Below, one piece after another: positions 36,074-44,299 of a stretch of 64,000 nucleotides of DNA. The stretch is from Sphingopyxis sp. USTB-05. GTDB lineage: Bacteria; Pseudomonadota; Alphaproteobacteria; Sphingomonadales; Sphingomonadaceae. A program made the translations under genes and the position numbers. Location of the stretch: assembly GCF_023822045.1 (NCBI RefSeq), contig NZ_CP084712.1, forward strand, positions 2,728,001 to 2,792,000, in the 5' to 3' direction. Every line of letters begins with the position of its first letter. Positions within the stretch are counted from its first letter, which is position 1. A model generated the notes under the pieces. The model did not search any database. It was not told the origin of the DNA and was given only the letters and a program-made list of their open reading frames with translations.

Positions 36074-37509
36074 GCCGCCACCTCGCGTGCGACGGTCACA
36101 TCGTCGAAGGGAATGACACGCATGTCGTCACCGCGACCGACAATCTGGCCCTGCTCGTGCCCCTTGCCCGCGATGCAGACGATATCGTCGGAGCGCGCTT
36201 CGGCGATGGCGGCGGCAATCGCGGCACGGCGGTCGCCGATGACCCGCGCGTCGGGTGCCGCGGCCGCGATCGCATCGCGGATGACGGCGGGATCTTCGCC
36301 GCGTGGATTGTCGTCGGTGATGATCAGCACGTCGGCCTTGGCTGCGGCAACTTTGCCCATTTCCGGGCGCTTCGCCTGGTCGCGGTCGCCGCCGGCCCCG
36401 AAAACGAGGATCAGGCGGCCGTTCGCATGCGGGCGCAGCGCGTCGAGCGCCGCTTCGATCGCGTCGGGCGTGTGGGCATAGTCGACATAGACCGGGGCAC
36501 CGGTTCGGGCGATCGCGGCGCGTTCGAGGCGGCCGCGCACCGGCTGGAGCCGGGCGAGATTGCCGAGCGTCTGCGCAGCGTCGCCGCCGGTCGCGATCAC
36601 GAGGGCCGCCGACACGAGCGCGTTCGCAACCTGATAGGCTCCAATCAGCGGCAGATCGACCTTTTGCGTCAGATCGCCCGCCGCGATGACGAGCGCCTGG
36701 CCGAGCTGCGTCGGCTCGCGCGAGACAAGGCGAAGTGTTTCGCCCTTTGTACCGACGGTCAGCAGACGGACGCCGCGCGCTTTCGCAGCCGCGATCACCG
36801 GCGCCGAATATTCGTCGTCGGCCCACACCACCGCCGCACCACCGGGCTCGACGACTTCGGAGAAGAGCCGCAACTTGGCCGCGAGATAGGCGTCCATCGT
36901 GCCGTGATAGTCGAGATGGTCGTGGCTGAGGTTGGTGAAAGCAGCCGCCTTCACCGGCAGACCCTCGGTGCGATACTGGTCGAGACCGTGACTCGACGCC
37001 TCGAACGCGGCGTGGGTGACCCCCTCGACCGCGAGACCCGACATGTTCGAGAGGAAAGTGACGATGTCTGGGGTCGTCAGCCCGGTGGATGCGCTGTCCT
37101 GTGACGTCGTGATGCCAAGCGTGCCAATCGACGCGGCGTTGAACCCCGCCATCCGCCAGAGCTGGCGCGTCATCTCGACGGTCGAGGTCTTTCCGTTCGT
37201 GCCCGTCACCGCGACGCAGGTCGCGGGAAAACGATGGAAGAAGCGCGCCGCGATATGCGCGAAGGCCCGGCGCGGGTTGGCATCGGCGATATGCACCGCA
37301 CCCTCGACCTGCGCCTCGGGACGACCAACGATTGCCACCGCCCCGGCGTCAACGGCGGCTGCAATAAAGTCCTCGCCATTGAATTTTTCGCCGACGAATG
37401 CGCCGAAGACCGTGCCCGGCGCGACCTTGCGATGGTCGATGGCGAGCCCCGTAACGACGGGATCGCTGCCCTCCAGCGACTGATCTTCGAGCAGCGCGGC
37501 GAGACGCAT
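36070..37509 (-). CDS. murE: UDP-MurNAc-L-Ala-D-Glu--meso-diaminopimelate ligase
   Basis: 479 residues. The ATP loop is AVTGTNGKTSTVEMTRQLW and the central segment NLSHDHLDYHGTMDAYLAAK is conserved. The motif DNPR in ITDDNPRGEDPAVI is the signature of enzymes that add meso-diaminopimelate rather than lysine, so the peptidoglycan is of the DAP type. The C-terminal AGKGHEQGQIVG fits as well. The ATG shares one base with the ftsI stop, and its own stop overlaps murF by 4 bp. Confidence 0.97.
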   Translation of the reverse strand: MRLAALLEDQSLEGSDPVVTGLAIDHRKVAPGTVFGAFVGEKFNGEDFIAAAVDAGAVAIVGRPEAQVEGAVHIADANPRRAFAHIAARFFHRFPATCVAVTGTNGKTSTVEMTRQLWRMAGFNAASIGTLGITTSQDSASTGLTTPDIVTFLSNMSGLAVEGVTHAAFEASSHGLDQYRTEGLPVKAAAFTNLSHDHLDYHGTMDAYLAAKLRLFSEVVEPGGAAVVWADDEYSAPVIAAAKARGVRLLTVGTKGETLRLVSREPTQLGQALVIAAGDLTQKVDLPLIGAYQVANALVSAALVIATGGDAAQTLGNLARLQPVRGRLERAAIARTGAPVYVDYAHTPDAIEAALDALRPHANGRLILVFGAGGDRDQAKRPEMGKVAAAKADVLIITDDNPRGEDPAVIRDAIAAAAPDARVIGDRRAAIAAAIAEARSDDIVCIAGKGHEQGQIVGRGDDMRVIPFDDVTVAREVAA

Positions 37510-39197
37510 CAGTGCGCTTCCTCGCCTCTCCGCAGCAGCGGGGTCAGTTCGGAAACATCGACATCGCGGCTTTCGTCAGGAAACACGCCGAGCATCGGGC
37601 CAGCGCGCGTCACGACCTTGCGCACCACCGGTGCCGCGGTCCAGCCGGCGGTCCGCTGGCCGGAACTGAAGGCATTGCCCTTGGGCTCGTCGATCATCAC
37701 CAGCACCACATAGCGCGGATTGTCCATCGGGAAAGCCGCCGCGAAGGTCGAGACGAGCGAATGCCGGCGATAGCCGCCTGCGCCAGGCTTTTCAGCCGAA
37801 CCGGTCTTGCCGCCGACGCGGAAGCCCGGCGCCTCCGCCTGTTTGCCGGTGCCGTCGGAGACGATGAGACGGAGCAACTGGCGCATCCGCGCACTGGTCG
37901 ACGCCTTGAACACGCGGCGCCCCTGCGGCGGCGCCTTGTCGCCGAGCTTGAGCATCGTCGCAGGGCGATAGATACCGCCGTTGACGAGCGCGGCATAGGC
38001 GCTGGCGAGATGGAGCGGGGTCACCGCGATGCCATGGCCATAGCTGGTCGTCATCGTCGTCAGGCGGCCCCAATCCTTGGGCCACAGCGGGAAAGCGCGC
38101 TCCTTGAGCTCGATCTGCGGTCGCTTGTCGAAATCGAGATTGCGGAACAATTTTTCCATATTCTCGCGGCCGAGTTCGTCGGCGATGCGCGCGGTTGCGA
38201 TGTTCGAGCTTTCGATCAGCGTTTCGGGCACATTGTACCAGCGGCCGGGATGGCTGTCGCGGATACGGAAACCCGCGATCGCGAGCGGTGCCGAGGCATC
38301 GTAGCGGCGCGCCATATTGGTCACCACGCCATCGTCGATGGCAGCGCCGATCGACAGCGGCTTGAAGGTCGACCCCAGCTCATAAAGATTATAGGTCACC
38401 GCGTTGCGGCGTGTCGCCGGATCGCTGCCGGTCAGCTTGTTCGGGTTAAAGGTCGGGAGCGAAGTCATCGCCGCGACTTCGCCGGTGTGGACGTCGAGAA
38501 TGATCCCCGCCCCGCCGATTGCCTCAAGGTTCGCGACCGCCGAACTCAGCTCGCTTTCGAGTACACCCTGTACGCGCGCGTCGATCGACAGCGCGAGCGG
38601 CTGCCCGCGCGTCGCCTTGTCGATTAGCCGCTGGTCGAAGGCACCTTCGACGCCGGTCACGCCATGCCCCTCGGCGTTGGTGAAGCCGAGGACGTGGGCA
38701 GCAAGCGTCAGCTGCGGATAAAGGCGTTCCTTTTCGCGCGGAAAGTCGAAGCCGACGTCGCCGATTGCGTTCACCGCCGCGACCTGATCGGGCAGCGCGC
38801 GGCGGCGAATGTAGGTCGGCCGCGACCCGCTGACCTTTGCCAGCAATTCCTCGCGCGGCGTGTCCGGGAATATCTTGTGGAGCTCGTCGGCGAGATATTG
38901 CCGGTTGTTGAGCAGCTTCGACGGAACGACGCGGATCGAATAGCCGTCGATGGTACGCGCCAACGGCACGCCGTTGCGGTCGACGATGTCGGCGCGCGCC
39001 GGAACAAAGGCCGTCGCCGCGCCGCGGTTCGACGCGGTATCGAACAGCGCGAAATAAAGGAGCCGCACCGATACAACCAAAAATGCCGCCATGAACAGCA
39101 GCATCAGGATCATCAAACGCTGTTGTGCGGTCAGCAATATCTGCTGCCGCACCCCAGCGGTTCGGACCCGGGTCGGACGGACGACCAGCGTGTTCAT
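37509..39197 (-). CDS. ftsI: Septal peptidoglycan transpeptidase FtsI (PBP3)
   Basis: 562 residues, class B penicillin-binding protein. A basic tail and one membrane helix (about 28-50) precede the pedestal domain (ARADIVDRNGVPLART) and the transpeptidase domain. The active-site motifs are Ser276-x-x-Lys279 in LGSTFKPLS, SSN in IESSNIATARIADELG, and KTGS in VGGKTGSAEKPG. It cross-links septal peptidoglycan with FtsW. The ATG overlaps the ftsL-like stop by 4 bp. Confidence 0.97.
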   Translation of the reverse strand: MNTLVVRPTRVRTAGVRQQILLTAQQRLMILMLLFMAAFLVVSVRLLYFALFDTASNRGAATAFVPARADIVDRNGVPLARTIDGYSIRVVPSKLLNNRQYLADELHKIFPDTPREELLAKVSGSRPTYIRRRALPDQVAAVNAIGDVGFDFPREKERLYPQLTLAAHVLGFTNAEGHGVTGVEGAFDQRLIDKATRGQPLALSIDARVQGVLESELSSAVANLEAIGGAGIILDVHTGEVAAMTSLPTFNPNKLTGSDPATRRNAVTYNLYELGSTFKPLSIGAAIDDGVVTNMARRYDASAPLAIAGFRIRDSHPGRWYNVPETLIESSNIATARIADELGRENMEKLFRNLDFDKRPQIELKERAFPLWPKDWGRLTTMTTSYGHGIAVTPLHLASAYAALVNGGIYRPATMLKLGDKAPPQGRRVFKASTSARMRQLLRLIVSDGTGKQAEAPGFRVGGKTGSAEKPGAGGYRRHSLVSTFAAAFPMDNPRYVVLVMIDEPKGNAFSSGQRTAGWTAAPVVRKVVTRAGPMLGVFPDESRDVDVSELTPLLRRGEEAH

Positions 39198-39802
39198 CGG
39201 CCGGACTTACCCCCTGCAGCCTCGACCGCCGCCGCACGCTTGAGGTCTGCGAGCGTCGATTCGGCGAGGAGTTGGTCCTCGATCATCTTAAGCTGTTCAC
39301 GGCGACGTGTCGGCGCCATCCGCGGCGTCACGTCGCTGCGGATGGCCGTTTCAGCCTGCGCGAGCACCACAGGCTTGATCGCCGCCGGCTTGGCTGCGAC
39401 CGGGCTTTCCTTTGTGGCCGTATTGGCCGAAGCGGGCGGCGTCCCGACGGGCGAAACCATCGCCATCAGCACAGGCGCGACTTCGTTGGCGCCGCGCGCG
39501 CGCGGCAAGCGGTCGAGCGAAGCGAGCTGGCGCTCACTTTCCAGATACTGACCCGCATCGGGCGCCGAATAGCCGAAGGTATCGGCGTTCCACTGTTCGA
39601 GCTGGCGCATCGAGGCCCGCACCGCGAGTTCGGATTCAAGGTAGCGGATATTGTCGCGCGTGCGGTCGATCTGCCGCTCTATCCGCGTCAATTCGCTGCG
39701 CGTCGCCGCAACCTTCAGCGACACGGGATAGAGCATCATCGCGAAGATGAGCACGAGCAGAACCAGGCCAATCCCCTGGACCTTGCGGGCCGCCATCAGC
39801 AT
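39194..39802 (-). CDS. ftsL: FtsL-like division protein, long form
   Basis: 202 residues at the invariant ftsL position between rsmH and ftsI. One membrane helix (about 11-27, [18 protein letters not shown]) is followed by a short coiled coil ([20 protein letters not shown]), the layout of FtsL, which forms the FtsQLB complex. The remaining ~120 residues are Ala/Pro-rich and low in predicted structure, making it longer than most FtsL proteins. The ATG at 39802 is chosen because GGAGG lies 7 bp upstream; a second ATG two codons later is possible. Identity rests mostly on position and topology. Confidence 0.78.
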   Translation of the reverse strand: MLMAARKVQGIGLVLLVLIFAMMLYPVSLKVAATRSELTRIERQIDRTRDNIRYLESELAVRASMRQLEQWNADTFGYSAPDAGQYLESERQLASLDRLPRARGANEVAPVLMAMVSPVGTPPASANTATKESPVAAKPAAIKPVVLAQAETAIRSDVTPRMAPTRRREQLKMIEDQLLAESTLADLKRAAAVEAAGGKSGR

Positions 39803-40791
39803 GACATCGCCTCCTTCCCTGAATTTCCCTGGACCGAATGCGCCGGAGCGGCCGTCCGGATCGCGCTGCGCAATGTCGCCGAACGAGCACGCGGATTGCG
39901 TGCCTCTTCGGCCTTGCCCGGACGCACTTTGCGCGCCGGGGTTTCGAAAGTTGCGGCCCGCGCCAGAGGGATCGGCGCGGGCCGGTGGCGCGAACCCGCG
40001 GCATCGCCACCGCTGCGTTCGCGCAGGAAGTTCTTCACGATCCGGTCTTCGGTGCTGTGAAAGCTGACGACCGCGAGCCGGCCACCGGGGCGCAGCAGAC
40101 GCTCGGCCGCGTTGAGGCCGGCCATCAACTCGTCGAGCTCGCCGTTCACATGGATGCGGATCGCCTGAAAGCTCTTGGTCGACGGATCCTTGGGCGCGCC
40201 GGGCGGATGGCGCAGCGCTTTACGGATCACCGTCGCAAGCTCGCCGGTACGGGTCAGCGGGCGCGCCGCGACGATCGCGCGCGCTACGCGGCGCGACTGA
40301 CGTTCATCGCCATAATGGAAAAGCACGTCGGCGATTTCGCCCTCGTCGGCGCTGTTCAGCCAATCGGCCGCGCTTTCGCCTTCCTGCGCCATACGCATGT
40401 CGAGCGGCCCATCCTTCTGGAACGAAAACCCGCGCTCATCGCGGTCGAGCTGCATCGAGGAAACGCCGATATCGAAAGTGATGCCGTCGACCGCCTCGAT
40501 CCCGCGCTCGGCGAGCAATCGGTCGATCTCGCCGAAGCGGCCGTGGATCAGCGTCAGCTTGCCGCCGGCTTCCTCGACCAGCGCCTGCCCTTCGGCAATC
40601 GCATCGGGATCGCGGTCGCAAGCGATGACCTCGGCACCCGCGGCGAGCATCGCGCGGGTGTAGCCGCCGGCGCCGAAGGTCGCATCGACATGGCGCTCAC
40701 CGGGGGCGATGGCGAGTGCTGCGAGGACTTCTTCACGGAGGACCGGATCGTGGCGAGGATCCCTGGGGAGCTCGGGAAGGACGTCGGTCAC
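39796..40791 (-). CDS. rsmH: 16S rRNA m4C1402 methyltransferase RsmH (MraW)
   Basis: 331 residues. It methylates N4 of C1402 in 16S rRNA using [31 protein letters not shown] (SAM loop), [26 protein letters not shown] and [20 protein letters not shown] are the family hallmarks. I take GTG at 40791, which overlaps the mraZ stop as GTGA and has a purine-rich GGAAGGGG just upstream. A longer in-frame extension lies inside mraZ and is not family-like. Confidence 0.95.
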   Translation of the reverse strand: MTDVLPELPRDPRHDPVLREEVLAALAIAPGERHVDATFGAGGYTRAMLAAGAEVIACDRDPDAIAEGQALVEEAGGKLTLIHGRFGEIDRLLAERGIEAVDGITFDIGVSSMQLDRDERGFSFQKDGPLDMRMAQEGESAADWLNSADEGEIADVLFHYGDERQSRRVARAIVAARPLTRTGELATVIRKALRHPPGAPKDPSTKSFQAIRIHVNGELDELMAGLNAAERLLRPGGRLAVVSFHSTEDRIVKNFLRERSGGDAAGSRHRPAPIPLARAATFETPARKVRPGKAEEARNPRARSATLRSAIRTAAPAHSVQGNSGKEAMSC

Positions 40792-41288
40792 TTGCGCCCC
40801 TTCCCTTTGGTCGCATCCCACGACGCCGCGAGCCGCTGAAGCACCGGATCGGCCTCGGCACATTCGGCCAAGGTCGGCAGCCACCAGATTTCCAGACGGC
40901 GGCCCGAGCCCACAAAAGCCGTCGCGCCGGCATCGCCGACGCGGTCGCGGTGGATGAAGCTGGGAAGGAAGCGACCGCTGTCGTCGAGCGTATATGGCTC
41001 GGTATAGCTGAAGCGCTTCTTGAACTCGCTGTCTTCGTCGAAGTCGAGGTCGCGCAGCCGCGCTGTTTCGCGGTCGCGCTCGATCTCGCCGTTCAGTCGG
41101 TCATACTGGTCCTGGCCATAGGCGACGAGGCACGGCAGCTTTTCATGAAAGCCGACCCAGAGCACGCGCTGACCGTCCGCAGTGAGGGGCACATTGTTGC
41201 GGAACTGTGAGGGGACAGCGATGCGCCCCTTGCCATCGATCGCGGCGAAATTGGTGCCCGCATACTGGCCGGGCGTCACAATCGCCAT
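40788..41288 (-). CDS. mraZ: Transcriptional regulator MraZ
   Basis: 166 residues with two AbrB-like swapped-hairpin domains, each with a DGKGRI / DDSGRF-type core ([16 protein letters not shown] near 20-35 and [16 protein letters not shown] near 95-115). MraZ heads dcw clusters and binds direct G-rich repeats in its own promoter. The ATG at 41288 has GGGGGA about 8 bp upstream; a GTG 26 codons earlier gives a longer N-terminus that lacks family similarity. The likely operator lies about 125-160 bp upstream. Confidence 0.93.
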   Translation of the reverse strand: MAIVTPGQYAGTNFAAIDGKGRIAVPSQFRNNVPLTADGQRVLWVGFHEKLPCLVAYGQDQYDRLNGEIERDRETARLRDLDFDEDSEFKKRFSYTEPYTLDDSGRFLPSFIHRDRVGDAGATAFVGSGRRLEIWWLPTLAECAEADPVLQRLAASWDATKGKGRK

Positions 41289-41410
41289 CGCTCTGTCCCC
41301 CGTATTCGCGCCACCGGGCAAAACTTCCCCGTCTCCGAAATCACGCGATTTCAGCTGGTTCGGCACGGGTGGAGAATGCCCCTCTCCGATTGCTTGAGTA
41401 CCAACTATAG

Positions 41411-41450
41411 ATCGGGGTGAAAAGGGGTAATTTAGGGTGAAATAGGGAAT
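41411..41450. promoter_or_regulatory. MraZ-box-like array: four G-rich repeats with 10-bp period
   Basis: On the + strand four units, GGGGTGA, GGGGTAA, AGGGTGA and AGGGAAT, start at 41414, 41424, 41434 and 41444, exactly 10 bp apart. In E. coli, MraZ is known to bind TGGGN repeats separated by 5 bp upstream of mraZ, which gives the same period. The array lies upstream of mraZ (minus strand), so its Gs are on the template strand. Assignment is by spacing, sequence and position. Confidence 0.75.
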
Positions 41451-41538
41451 CTAAGCCCTATTCGCCGCAAAAAGCGCTCCAAATTGGGTAAATACCGGTG
41501 CCACGGCGCGCGAAGGCACCGGGCATGTTGTTTCGATA

Positions 41539-41559
41539 CGGGTGAAAAGGGGCGAAAAC
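41539..41559. promoter_or_regulatory. Second pair of MraZ-like repeats
   Basis: GGGTGAAAA (41540) and GGGCGAAAA (41550) repeat with the same 10-bp period, about 100 bp further upstream from mraZ and just after the stop of the neighbouring gene. They could be an auxiliary operator or a decayed array; only the resemblance to the main array supports this. Confidence 0.4.
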
Positions 41560-41565
41560 CCCGAC

Positions 41566-42729
41566 TCAATCGGGGCGGCTGCGAATCCAGAGCGGATGCA
41601 ATGCGGCACGTCCGGCGCCCGGCCAAAGGCGGGCCGAAAGCCATTCCATCGTGTCGGCTTGCCGCAGATGGTCGGCGCCCGGCACAAGCGGCTGCCATAG
41701 CGGCGCAAACAGCAGGTCGGCATCGCCCACCAGCCATATCTCGCCCCGCCCTATCCGGCAGCGCGCGGCGCGGCGATCGGCAAAGGCGCGGCAAGTTCCG
41801 GGCAGACGCTCCAGCCGCCCCGCGCTGAACAAGCGAAGCCGAGCCCCCTCGACATCAGCAGCCAGCGCCCTGCCCCCGTGCTCGGGGGCAGCACCCAGAG
41901 TCACGCCCCAATGGTCCAGCAGCGGCGTGAGCAGGCTCGTTACCGGCGGATTGCGCGGATCGCCGAGCGGGTGGCGCGCCGGCCAGCCCGACAGCGCATC
42001 GGCGAGCACGACTGCGTGTCCGCCGCCGCGCACGAACGCATCGATCGCGACCAACTCCCGCGGTGCCAGTGCGCGCGTGTGGGCTATGAGAAGCGTTCCG
42101 CTTGGTGGCGGGACATGGTCGGCGATACTGTCGACCAGCAAGAGTGGTCCGGTCGCGGTCAGCCGTGCGAGCGCCGGATCGTCATTTGCGCCTTCGGCGA
42201 TCATCGCGGCGATGTCGCCGCCGCCTGACCATCGCAGCGGCAGGCCAGTGAGCATGGTGACGGCCGGCGCCCCCGCCGCTGCCGGTGTCGGGCGATAGAG
42301 CGCGGCCAGCAACATATGCCCTGCCCCGAACCAAGCGGCCGCGAGCAACAGTGCCGCAGCCCATGGCAAGAGCCGGAATCGCGGGCGCCAGCGAACGAGC
42401 GCGTCGGCGATCAGAGCCGCGAGTCCACCCGCCAGGATCACGAGAAGGAGCTGCCACGGGCCGGAAGACCCGGCGAGGGTCAAGCCAAGCAACGCTTGCC
42501 CGGCGACCAGAAACAACAGCGAGAGGAACAGCGTCTGCAGCCGGTCCCGGGTGGGCTTGCCGCGCTCGCTCCAGGCGAGAAGCATCATCGGCGGCGCAAG
42601 CAACGGAACGGCAAGCGCGGGGTCGATACGGCCGAGCGCCGACTGCCCGCCCGCAACCCACGTCAGCGCGGTGATCGCGATGGCGGCGACAAGGGCGCGC
42701 AGCATCGAGCCGCGCGAGACCGCCGTCAC
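41566..42729 (-). CDS. Membrane protein with C-terminal GATase-like/DUF4350-type domain
   Basis: 387 residues. Five or so hydrophobic helices occupy residues 8-145 (for example LFLSLLFLVAGQALLGLTLAG and LPWAAALLLAAAWFGAGHMLL). The remainder is a soluble alpha/beta domain with GPLLLVDSIADHVPPPSG, ELVAIDAFVRGGGHAVVLAD and GRGEIWLVGDADLLFAPLW. Such strands resemble the glutamine-amidotransferase-like fold of DUF4350/GldG-type proteins often encoded near uncharacterised ABC exporters, but no ABC gene is adjacent. Its ATG overlaps the stop of the next upstream gene by 4 bp. Function unknown. Confidence 0.65.
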   Translation of the reverse strand: MTAVSRGSMLRALVAAIAITALTWVAGGQSALGRIDPALAVPLLAPPMMLLAWSERGKPTRDRLQTLFLSLLFLVAGQALLGLTLAGSSGPWQLLLVILAGGLAALIADALVRWRPRFRLLPWAAALLLAAAWFGAGHMLLAALYRPTPAAAGAPAVTMLTGLPLRWSGGGDIAAMIAEGANDDPALARLTATGPLLLVDSIADHVPPPSGTLLIAHTRALAPRELVAIDAFVRGGGHAVVLADALSGWPARHPLGDPRNPPVTSLLTPLLDHWGVTLGAAPEHGGRALAADVEGARLRLFSAGRLERLPGTCRAFADRRAARCRIGRGEIWLVGDADLLFAPLWQPLVPGADHLRQADTMEWLSARLWPGAGRAALHPLWIRSRPD

Positions 42730-43121
42730 TGTTTCGACTGGCGCGCGCGCTGGAGGGCGGGGTCGGGTTCTAGGTCGGGGACGGTCGACGGCGGCGCCGC
42801 CTGCGGCACCTTTACCGGCGTAGCGGCATTTTCGTCCTTCGACGAAGGCTGAACCGCCTGAACCCCCAGTTCCTCGAGCGGAGCGCCGCTGGTCTTCTGT
42901 TCATCGCCAGGCATCTTAACTTCGGCGGTGGCGGTCACATCGTCCCCTGCGCGCTCGCGCGCTCGTTCGCCGATCAGCCCGGCCATTCCCACGAGCAGCA
43001 ATACCGTGAGCACGCCCGCTATGCCGATCTGCAAGCGGCGTACCGTATCGTTGATCGGCGCGGGCGGCGGCGGCACGGGTTGCGGCTTGGGCGTCGACGG
43101 GATTTCGATGCGGACGCTCAT
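42726..43121 (-). CDS. Single-pass membrane protein of unknown function
   Basis: 131 residues. A Pro-rich cytoplasmic start (STPKPQPVPPPPAP) is followed by one membrane helix (about 33-50, IGIAGVLTVLLLVGMAGLIG) and a hydrophilic, Glu/Pro/Lys-rich periplasmic tail without recognised domains. The ATG at 43121 overlaps the cysK stop by 4 bp, and its stop overlaps the following membrane-protein gene by 4 bp, so the three are one transcription unit. An alternative start 15 codons upstream lies within cysK. Family not recognised. Confidence 0.62.
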   Translation of the reverse strand: MSVRIEIPSTPKPQPVPPPPAPINDTVRRLQIGIAGVLTVLLLVGMAGLIGERARERAGDDVTATAEVKMPGDEQKTSGAPLEELGVQAVQPSSKDENAATPVKVPQAAPPSTVPDLEPDPALQRARQSKQ

Positions 43122-44107
43122 GCCGCAGCCTCCTGTGGTGTCTCCAGTCCTTTGCTCGCCAGCCATTCGGGGTTGTAGAGCGTCGAGAGATAGCGAAACC
43201 CGCTGTCACACAGCATGGTTGCAATGCGCTTCCCCGGCCCGAGGTGCCGCGCGAGCGCCATCGCCCCAGCGACGTTGATCCCCGATGAGAGGCCGAGGCA
43301 CAGCCCCTCTTCGTCGAGCAGTTGGCGGACCACCGCGAGCCCCTCGGCATCCGAGATGCGGAACTGCGTGTCGATCGGCGCACCGTCGAGGTTTGCGGTG
43401 ATGCGGTTCTGGCCGATCCCCTCGGCAACGCTGCTGCCTTCGGCCTTCAACTCGCCGCACTGGTAATAATTATAGAGCCCCGCACCATGCGGGTCGGTGA
43501 GTGCGATGACGATGTCGGCACTCTTCGCCTTTAGGCCCAGCCCGGTGCCCGCGATCGTGCCGCCGGTCCCCGCCGCGCAGGTAAAGCCGTCGATACGCCC
43601 GTCCATCTGCTCCCAGATTTCCTCGGCGGTACCGAAGATGTGCGATTTGCGGTTGGCGATATTGTCGAACTGGTTCGCCCAGATCGCATTGTCGGTCTCC
43701 TCGGCGATGCGGCGCGAGGTGTGGACGAAATGGCCGGGGTTGGCGAAAGGCGCGGGCGGGACAAGCACAAGTTCGGCGCCGAGTGCGCGAATCGTCGCCA
43801 TCTTCTCGGCACTCTGGTTATCAGGCATGACGATGATCGTCTTGTAGCCGAGCGCATTGCCCACCAGCGCGAGGCCGATACCGGTGTTGCCCGCCGTCCC
43901 CTCGACGATCGTGCCGCCGGGTTTCAGGCTGCCGTTCGCCTCTGCATCACGGACGATATAGAGCGCGGCGCGGTCCTTCACCGACCCGCCGGGATTGGCA
44001 TATTCGCACTTGCCCCAGATTTCGCAGCCGGTGGCTTCGCTCGGCCCTTTGAGCAGCACCAGCGGAGTGTTGCCGATGAGGTCGAGGCTGTTTGCAGCAA
44101 TAGTCAT
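43118..44107 (-). CDS. cysK: Cysteine synthase A
   Basis: 329 residues, PLP-dependent O-acetylserine sulfhydrylase that makes cysteine from O-acetylserine and sulfide. The PLP lysine is Lys44 in NPGGSVKDRAALYIV, GTAGNTGIGLALVGNALG is the substrate loop, and EGTAGNTG and CAAGTGGTIAGTGLGLK bind the PLP phosphate. The subtype (SLDLIGNTPLVLLKGPSEATG) is the longer alphaproteobacterial form. Two ATGs lie two codons apart (44113 and 44107) and neither has a good ribosome site; I give the second. Confidence 0.92.
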   Translation of the reverse strand: MTIAANSLDLIGNTPLVLLKGPSEATGCEIWGKCEYANPGGSVKDRAALYIVRDAEANGSLKPGGTIVEGTAGNTGIGLALVGNALGYKTIIVMPDNQSAEKMATIRALGAELVLVPPAPFANPGHFVHTSRRIAEETDNAIWANQFDNIANRKSHIFGTAEEIWEQMDGRIDGFTCAAGTGGTIAGTGLGLKAKSADIVIALTDPHGAGLYNYYQCGELKAEGSSVAEGIGQNRITANLDGAPIDTQFRISDAEGLAVVRQLLDEEGLCLGLSSGINVAGAMALARHLGPGKRIATMLCDSGFRYLSTLYNPEWLASKGLETPQEAAA

Positions 44108-44240
44108 GCACATGATCTAGGGCGCCGCCCGCGGCCTCGCAAGACAGCTTCGCTTGCCCCGCCAATCTTCGGGCTTTGTCGACCAACGGGCAATGAGGTC
44201 CGACGAACGACAGTCCCGGCGAACCTCAGGGGTTGCGATT

Positions 44241-44258
44241 GTAACAGTATATCATTAC
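44241..44258. promoter_or_regulatory. Zur-box-like palindrome upstream of the His-rich TonB receptor
   Basis: GTAACAGTATATCATTAC is an imperfect palindrome of the form GTAA-N3-TATA-N3-TTAC, ending 41 bp before the receptor start. AT-rich palindromes with a central TATA and ATTAC-like arms are characteristic of zinc-uptake regulator sites in proteobacteria. The link to zinc comes from the downstream receptor's histidine-rich loop. Confidence 0.5.
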
Positions 44259-44299
44259 TGCCGCGCCGACAGGTCGCCATAAAACAGGACTCTCCCCTT

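Noticed and set aside
43640..44299. Open frame continuing upstream of the His-rich TonB receptor
   Set aside because: It runs antisense through cysK and lacks a signal peptide at its start; the receptor signal peptide begins at the ATG at 44300.
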